Below the pieces are notes generated by a model. That model was not told the origin of the DNA. It ran no database searches and worked only from the letters and a program-made list of their open reading frames with translations. The translations under genes and the position numbers were made by a program. A stretch of 64,000 bases of DNA, taken from positions 25,439,949 to 25,503,948 of the forward strand of contig OY740774.1 in the NCBI GenBank assembly GCA_963513935.1, read 5' to 3'. Positions 59,151-64,000 of the stretch are shown here, in pieces (position 1 is the first letter of the stretch; each line of letters starts with the position of its first letter). Source of the DNA: Aphrophora alni. Its lineage: Eukaryota > Arthropoda > Insecta > Hemiptera > Aphrophoridae.

Positions 59151-60527
59151 CAGTACTACCTCGTTTATCCGGACCTCATTCAACCGGATGTCCGGATTAT
59201 CCGGATCGATCCGGAACAAAAAATAAAAAAATTAATCAAGGATAAAATAAAGCTTAAAGTTTCAAAATATTTTAATAATTACTGTATTTTGAATAATATT
59301 TTGAAACTTTAAGCTTTTGCTTTATTTTCCTTGAATATGGAGTTTCAACAAGAAATATCTGCTATTACATCAATGTTGATAAAAACGTGATTTCCTCAAC
59401 ACTACAGTGTCGCCTTGAGGTAGGGCGGGTTGTTGATGCACTGGGAAGAGAAAGTGGAGGAGCAATGACCTCTGCGTCACCATCCCCCTACCCCGATGAA
59501 GCATGACAGTGACCTTGTCTATTGTCTATGCCGGCGGGTAGTCTATCACGTGCTAGCGACCGGAATACATCATTACCATATCGTGCTGTGCCGTGTTTAG
59601 TTTCTTTACATTTATGATCGGATACGGTTAATAGTATTATCAGGGTGTCTAGCGACCGGGAAAATCGGGAAAACCGGGAAAGGTCAGGGAATTTGCATTT
59701 TCTGGAAAAGTCAGGGAAATGTCAGTGATTTTAAAAAAAAATAAAGAATGCCTGATATTTTAGAAAGTGTAATACAATGACGATGCCTGTAACGGACCTT
59801 AAATAAAATGTACAACTGTGAAATAAATACAAACCAGGTGCATGTTTACAACGCATCATAAACCATCATGTCATTTTTACAACTTTATTGTTGTCGGGTT
59901 GCTAAGACTCAAGGGTGTAAATCAGTAAATGTGAACATTTTGTCAAATCTTAAAGCGGTGCCGCCAGCTTTGGGAACCCCCGTTATTTTTTTTGTGGCAG
60001 TTGGCACATCAAATCCCCAGTCAGGAGTATCGAGTACATGAATGAGAATCGGCATAGTATTTAGAGGGGGGCGTTGTTACTGTTATTTATTTATATTCGT
60101 GTGTTAGCGTTTGTGCGTGGAAATGGCGACGAAACGAAAACGTAATGTGCTTACAATGGCCCAAAAGTTAGACGCATTGAATCGTATAGACAGGGCCGCA
60201 TTGAAACGTCACACCAAATTAAAACAGAGGAAGATAAATGACTTTTTTTCTAAATAACAACTAAACCCTGTGTAAATTAAAAGCATGTGTAAATATTTCA
60301 GGTGTGTAAATAAAATGTTTTTCGTCATTTACAGTACATTGTGTAATTTCGTGTATTGTGTAAATTGAATGACTGTGTAAATATTGTGTTTTTTCATGAC
60401 TTCTAAATGGTAAGTTATCATTTTATATTTTGTTTTATTTATCTTTCTATAATTTTGGATTATCCGGATTTTTGATTAACCGGATCACTTCCGGTCCCAA
60501 TTAGTCCGAATAAACGAGGTTGTACTG
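59151..60527 (+). mobile_element. pogo/Tigger deletion derivative
   Basis: Perfect TA flanks (59149-59150, 60528-60529) and inverted termini CAGTACTACCTCGTTTATCC / complement of CAGTACAACCTCGTTTATTC. 1377 bp. The left third contains a foldback (59240-59325: 'aaagcttaaagtttcaaaatatt' and its complement). The segment 59326-59370 ('gaatatggagtttcaacaagaaatatctgct') is also present at 3797-3830 in the Tigger relic there, linking the two. It encodes the short frame at 60123. Confidence 0.88.
60123..60257 (+). CDS. 44-residue frame joining the two ends of a Tigger transposase
   Basis: The intact frame starts MATKRKRNVLTMAQKLDALN, which is the beginning of the psq-type DNA-binding domain of Tigger/Jerky transposases (basic leader, then the first helix). 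After RIDRAALKRH it reads TKLKQRKINDFFSK and stops, which resembles the extreme C-terminus of such proteins (..K..ITDFF). The rest of the DNA-binding domain and the whole DDE domain are gone, removed by an in-frame internal deletion. It cannot be an active transposase. It could be translated, but there is no direct evidence of that. Confidence 0.6.
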   Translation: MATKRKRNVLTMAQKLDALNRIDRAALKRHTKLKQRKINDFFSK

Positions 60528-60962
60528 TACTTGTTTTTTGTGGGTTAACTAATGGTGTTGGCATTAACCAATAATTTAGTAATTCAATTTTGTAATGTTA
60601 CCCCCCCCCCCATACTGTATGTGCACTTTTTTTATATATATAAACGTAAACTCATCATTTGACCTCGATCAATGTGTTACCAGCGTATGTATGACCTTTG
60701 GCCTTTTTTGTCGGCTTTAACGCCCCTCAGCACGATACCAAAAAAACCAAAAAACCTCATTGCCGCAACTTTTCCTAGCCCTCCTTCCCCCCCTTCAACT
60801 CCTTAAGTCCCTTGTTGACCTACTCACATTTTAGGTTCTATGAGTTAATTTTACTATGTTTGTCAGTGGTCAAGCATTCATATTCTTCTCATAGTCGTTT
60901 TTTATTAATCTTTGTCTTATTGTTAGTATAGGATGAGTTGTAATTTTTCTTTCCTCTTCGGC

Positions 60963-61034
60963 ATTTTGATTGCCTTTTGTGTTTTATAATGCAAGTCATG
61001 TTGTACTTGACCAAACACAAAAGGCAATCAAAAT
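60963..61034. repeat. Perfect 22-bp inverted repeat, 28-bp loop
   Basis: The arm at 60963-60984 begins ATTTTGATTGCC; the exact complement is at 61013-61034. It could form a stable RNA hairpin, be the terminus of a small foldback element, or act as a transcription stop. Confidence 0.9.
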
Positions 61035-61380
61035 ATATATAATTTAGGGTAATTGTTAGGATCATGTTGCTCAAACATTACTTCTCACTTAACCAATTCC
61101 AATTTTTTTTCCCTATACCCTCTGTTCAACGCGCCGTAATTTCACATAAGCTTCATCATTCCAACCTTAACTTACCACCTATAACTAATTTTTAGTGTAA
61201 ATCACGCATTTCTTTCTTTATGTATCTGGTCCGTGGGTCTTATAATCATGGGGCGGTCAACATCCTTGTGATTGCCTATCCCATCGATTTATTGTAGGTA
61301 TTAATGCCACAATAATAAAAAAATTAAAATAAAATAAAAAGTGAATTTAATATATATTAAATTTAATATATATATATATA

Positions 61381-61419
61381 TATACTGGTAACGGAAAATT
61401 ATTTTCCGTTACCAGTATA
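61381..61419. repeat. Near-perfect palindrome next to a TA tract
   Basis: 18-bp arms TATACTGGTAACGGAAAA and exact complement around a 3-bp centre, directly following (TA)n. Palindromes of this type can be termini of excised elements or replication-slippage products. Confidence 0.9.
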
Positions 61420-61440
61420 CCTTTTCCGATTCTTGAAACC

Positions 61441-63117
61441 ACCCACCTTCTTCATTTACAAACCCAAATCAACCAGGCTGAAATTCAGAGCAAAAACTCA
61501 CCTAAAGTCACCAGTATAAGAAAGTACCACAGAGTGTCTCCAGAGTTATGCTTCGCCATAATGAATGTCACTAATGCATTTATACCTATACGCCCTTTTG
61601 CTGCCACAGTGACCAGTACAGAAATGATGTCATCAGTGCCTCCTACTTGTTTACTGACACACCAAACACACCTATCCATCTGGCACTTCCATCTTAATTG
61701 GCAGACCTATGGTTTAATTCCTGTGGAAATATGTCTTAGCATACTCAAGAACTTCATGTGACAACTCTGGGACTCGGTTACCATAGTACCAAAGGCGTGG
61801 CTAAGGAATATACTTTTTTGCCTGTTCCTTTCACCTATTCCAATCTGTTCATACTTCCAATCTGAACGCCATACCTCCCTAAACTCTTTTCCACCTTGCA
61901 TTTTCACTTAAATTTCCATTAGCCATTTTCAAAATTTTATTGTACCAAAACCACATTTAGTTAAGTTTTAATAAACAATTGTACGGCTTACCTATCCTAT
62001 GGCAATTCCCTTCAAATCCACAGTCTCATTTCGCGTCATTACCTTTCAGTTTATTTGTACTCTACCTTGTAAGCAACCCCCAGAATAAAAAAATAAAATA
62101 AATAAAAATAAATTTTTTAAAATATTAAAATTAATATTTACAAAAAATAAACTTCTGGTTTTACATATATTCATAATCATATCATATTATTTTGCACGAA
62201 AATTGTACACCTTTAGACCAGATAGTGATTCATTGTTAGTAAAAAAATTAATAATTTTTTTTTTTCCTGGTACCGGGGGAGTTTCTTTTCCTTTTCTCTT
62301 CTCGGTTCTTCCTTTTACCCCAATCATCCAATTCATTATCAACTCTGCCCTTCATTTATTGGGTTTTTGGCTTACAGTTTGTGTAAGTTTACAGTCGTTA
62401 GGGTGAGCATTTGGGTTCTGCCTAAGTGTTCGCGTTTAATTATTTTTTTGGCGAGCTGACCACTACTACAATGTCATCTAGCACTAACTAACTTTATACC
62501 TTGTCCCGTTCTTATACTTTCATTCCCGTCCCGCACACAGCATACCCTTTTTTTTCGTTTTTGTTTTTTGCTAGAGGGGTTGACTGTGGTGATTTAGGCA
62601 CCATTGGCCTCCCCCTCCCCTTTTTCTATCCGGTATGCGAGGAACGGACTTGATAAGAAGAGTAGTTTTCCAACCACGAGTGAGGGAAGACGTCTGCTCA
62701 GGGTTCTTCGTTGCTTCATTTTAGTGCCGTTATATTATACTATGCCTGCCTAAATCCCAAGGAATAGCCCTAGGGTTTATATCTGGGCGCATCACGTTTT
62801 TCTAATCGTAATATTATTAGTTGAACTAATACTTTCCCCGGTCTTTTATAGGCCTTTTGTGTTAGTCCAACAGGTTGTGGCAATATAAATGTAGTTTAGT
62901 TTAATATTGGTTTAAATGTAGTTTGCTTAGTTTTAATAAATTAGTGTTTAGAATTAATCGTCAAAAATGGCTAGCCTAGATTGAGATTCGCCCAGTGTAC
63001 TTTTATTAATTTTAGCACGCGATATTAATACATGTACTTTTATTAATTTTGAGACCCGGCAAACACATAATAAAGTAGATCCACTTACCCCCCAAACCGT
63101 ACCCCCAAACTACTACC
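61441..63117. other. No gene assigned; pyrimidine-rich, retroelement-like
   Basis: Minus-strand frames at 61485-61679 and 61707-61907 are open but unrecognised. 62260-62660 is C/T-rich with GC-richer islands. Could be non-coding parts of the same large element as the SGNH ORF. Confidence 0.3.
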
Positions 63118-63122
63118 TTTAC

Positions 63123-63123
63123 A

Positions 63124-63164
<41 letters not shown>
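63123..63164. repeat. (TA)n microsatellite
   Basis: About 20 TA units. Confidence 0.95.
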
Positions 63165-63167
<3 letters not shown>

Positions 63168-64000
63168 CCTTGATTGCATAATACCTATCACATAATTTTT
63201 TCTATATAATATACTGTGTATAGATGAGAAAGTAGAAAATACAGTTTAGGTATAATTGACAAAAAAAAGTTCTGTCTGTAAAAACTTCATTTGAGTCAAA
63301 TACAACTTATGGTCAAGACAAGTTTATGGAACTAGTAAAGCAAATTTTGGCTCTAACTTAAATAAATTAATATTTTTGTCCATTGTTAATTTGTTCATTT
63401 TGACTTTTTAAATTAAAGCTACTGAAAGGACTGTTTTTGTAGATGGTGATGATAACTTTTCTATTGGTTATTATGTGATTTTAAAACAAAATAAACCTTT
63501 GTATAATAAACCTATTGATATAGATTGGTAAATTTCGATATAAACCAGAATAGCAGAAAACATAAATTTACCTCCTTGTTACATACCAATACAATTTAAA
63601 ATATAAGCCGCCTACTAATATTGTAAAATAAACATTATATATTTTACATAATTTCAAAATTGATATTTTTTTTTTGTTAGTAGACTTTTAAATATTTATG
63701 AAAACAAATTTGTTTTTCTTGCTTATATTATTAGTAGGTATTCCAGCAGGAAATATAGTCTGGATATTAGGATATAGACCAACCTTTTTATCTAACTTTA
63801 AAATTCAATTGTGTATGTTAAAATGTGTCGTGAGCAAACTGTGGTTTTTTTTTTTTAATTTTTTTTTTTACAAATGTGTAAATAACAGTCATAAAAAATA
63901 TAGATGGCTGACATACATATGTATATCTATTGCGTTAAAATTTGAAAACATTTACAAGAGATATTTTTTTCAAAAAGTAGATTTAAAAGTAACATTTAAA
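63165..64000. other. AT-rich sequence, no gene assigned
   Basis: A short plus-strand frame at 63409-63532 was noted but not recognised. No splice-consistent TopBP1 exon was found. Confidence 0.4.

Larger units (their letters stand above)
60530..61440. other. Pyrimidine-rich sequence with hairpins and TA tract
   Basis: Contains a poly-C tract (60601-60611), the two inverted repeats described separately and a TA-rich run at 61345-61384. No coding frame was recognised. Confidence 0.4.

Noticed and set aside
61485..61907. Minus-strand frames with a hydrophobic C-terminus (GTDDIISVLVTVAAKG..)
   Set aside because: Open and slightly protein-like, but no family recognised, no convincing splice sites, and set in retroelement-like sequence. 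Not called as a gene.
63409..63532. Short frame ending VDGDDNFSIGYYVILKQNKP..
   Set aside because: About 40 codons, not recognised, no acceptor/donor pair that continues TopBP1.

Overview
The window looks like nuclear DNA of an insect. It is AT-rich, its genes are split by long introns, it carries short interstitial arrays of TTAGG (the insect telomere motif), and it is packed with animal transposon families: piggyBac-like, pogo/Tigger, Mutator-like, Merlin-like, Helitron, Copia, LINEs and solo LTRs. A hemipteran or other hemimetabolous insect is my guess, from intron size and repeat load only. There are no bacterial operons, CRISPR arrays or rRNA genes.

One host gene is clear. On the + strand, nine exons between 13177 and 56002 join in frame (1314 nt, 438 codons) and encode the N-terminal part of TopBP1 (Mus101/Dpb11 family), the BRCT scaffold of replication initiation and ATR checkpoint signalling. 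BRCT0, 1, 2 and 3 are covered. The first coding exon(s) with the start codon, and everything after BRCT3, were not found. One intron starts with GC instead of GT; the other complete introns are GT-AG. Introns run from about 0.9 to 10.5 kb and are mostly transposon sequence.

Layout. 1-13 kb: a minus-strand piggyBac-like element split by a pogo-like MITE, a Tigger transposase relic whose DNA-binding end is triplicated with TTAGG arrays between the units, a deleted LINE, a solo LTR, a Helitron helicase tail running into a tandem array, and a TTAA-flanked MITE inside that array. 13-56 kb: TopBP1 exons, with introns holding seven more copies of the same piggyBac-like family, all in the gene's orientation, plus LINE, Merlin-like, Copia, Mutator-like and Tigger relics, paired solo LTRs and two tRNA-like sequences. 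56-64 kb: pyrimidine-rich sequence with a broken SGNH-hydrolase ORF, a second copy of the MITE, and a pogo element reduced to a 44-codon frame that fuses the two ends of its transposase.

The genes do not form a pathway. The window is one large-intron checkpoint gene used as a landing site by several waves of transposons. The most useful signals are nested insertions that give relative ages and empty sites, the piggyBac-like family (about 14 kb of the window), the GC-AG intron, and the TTAGG-linked triplication. I found no convincing new multi-gene system.
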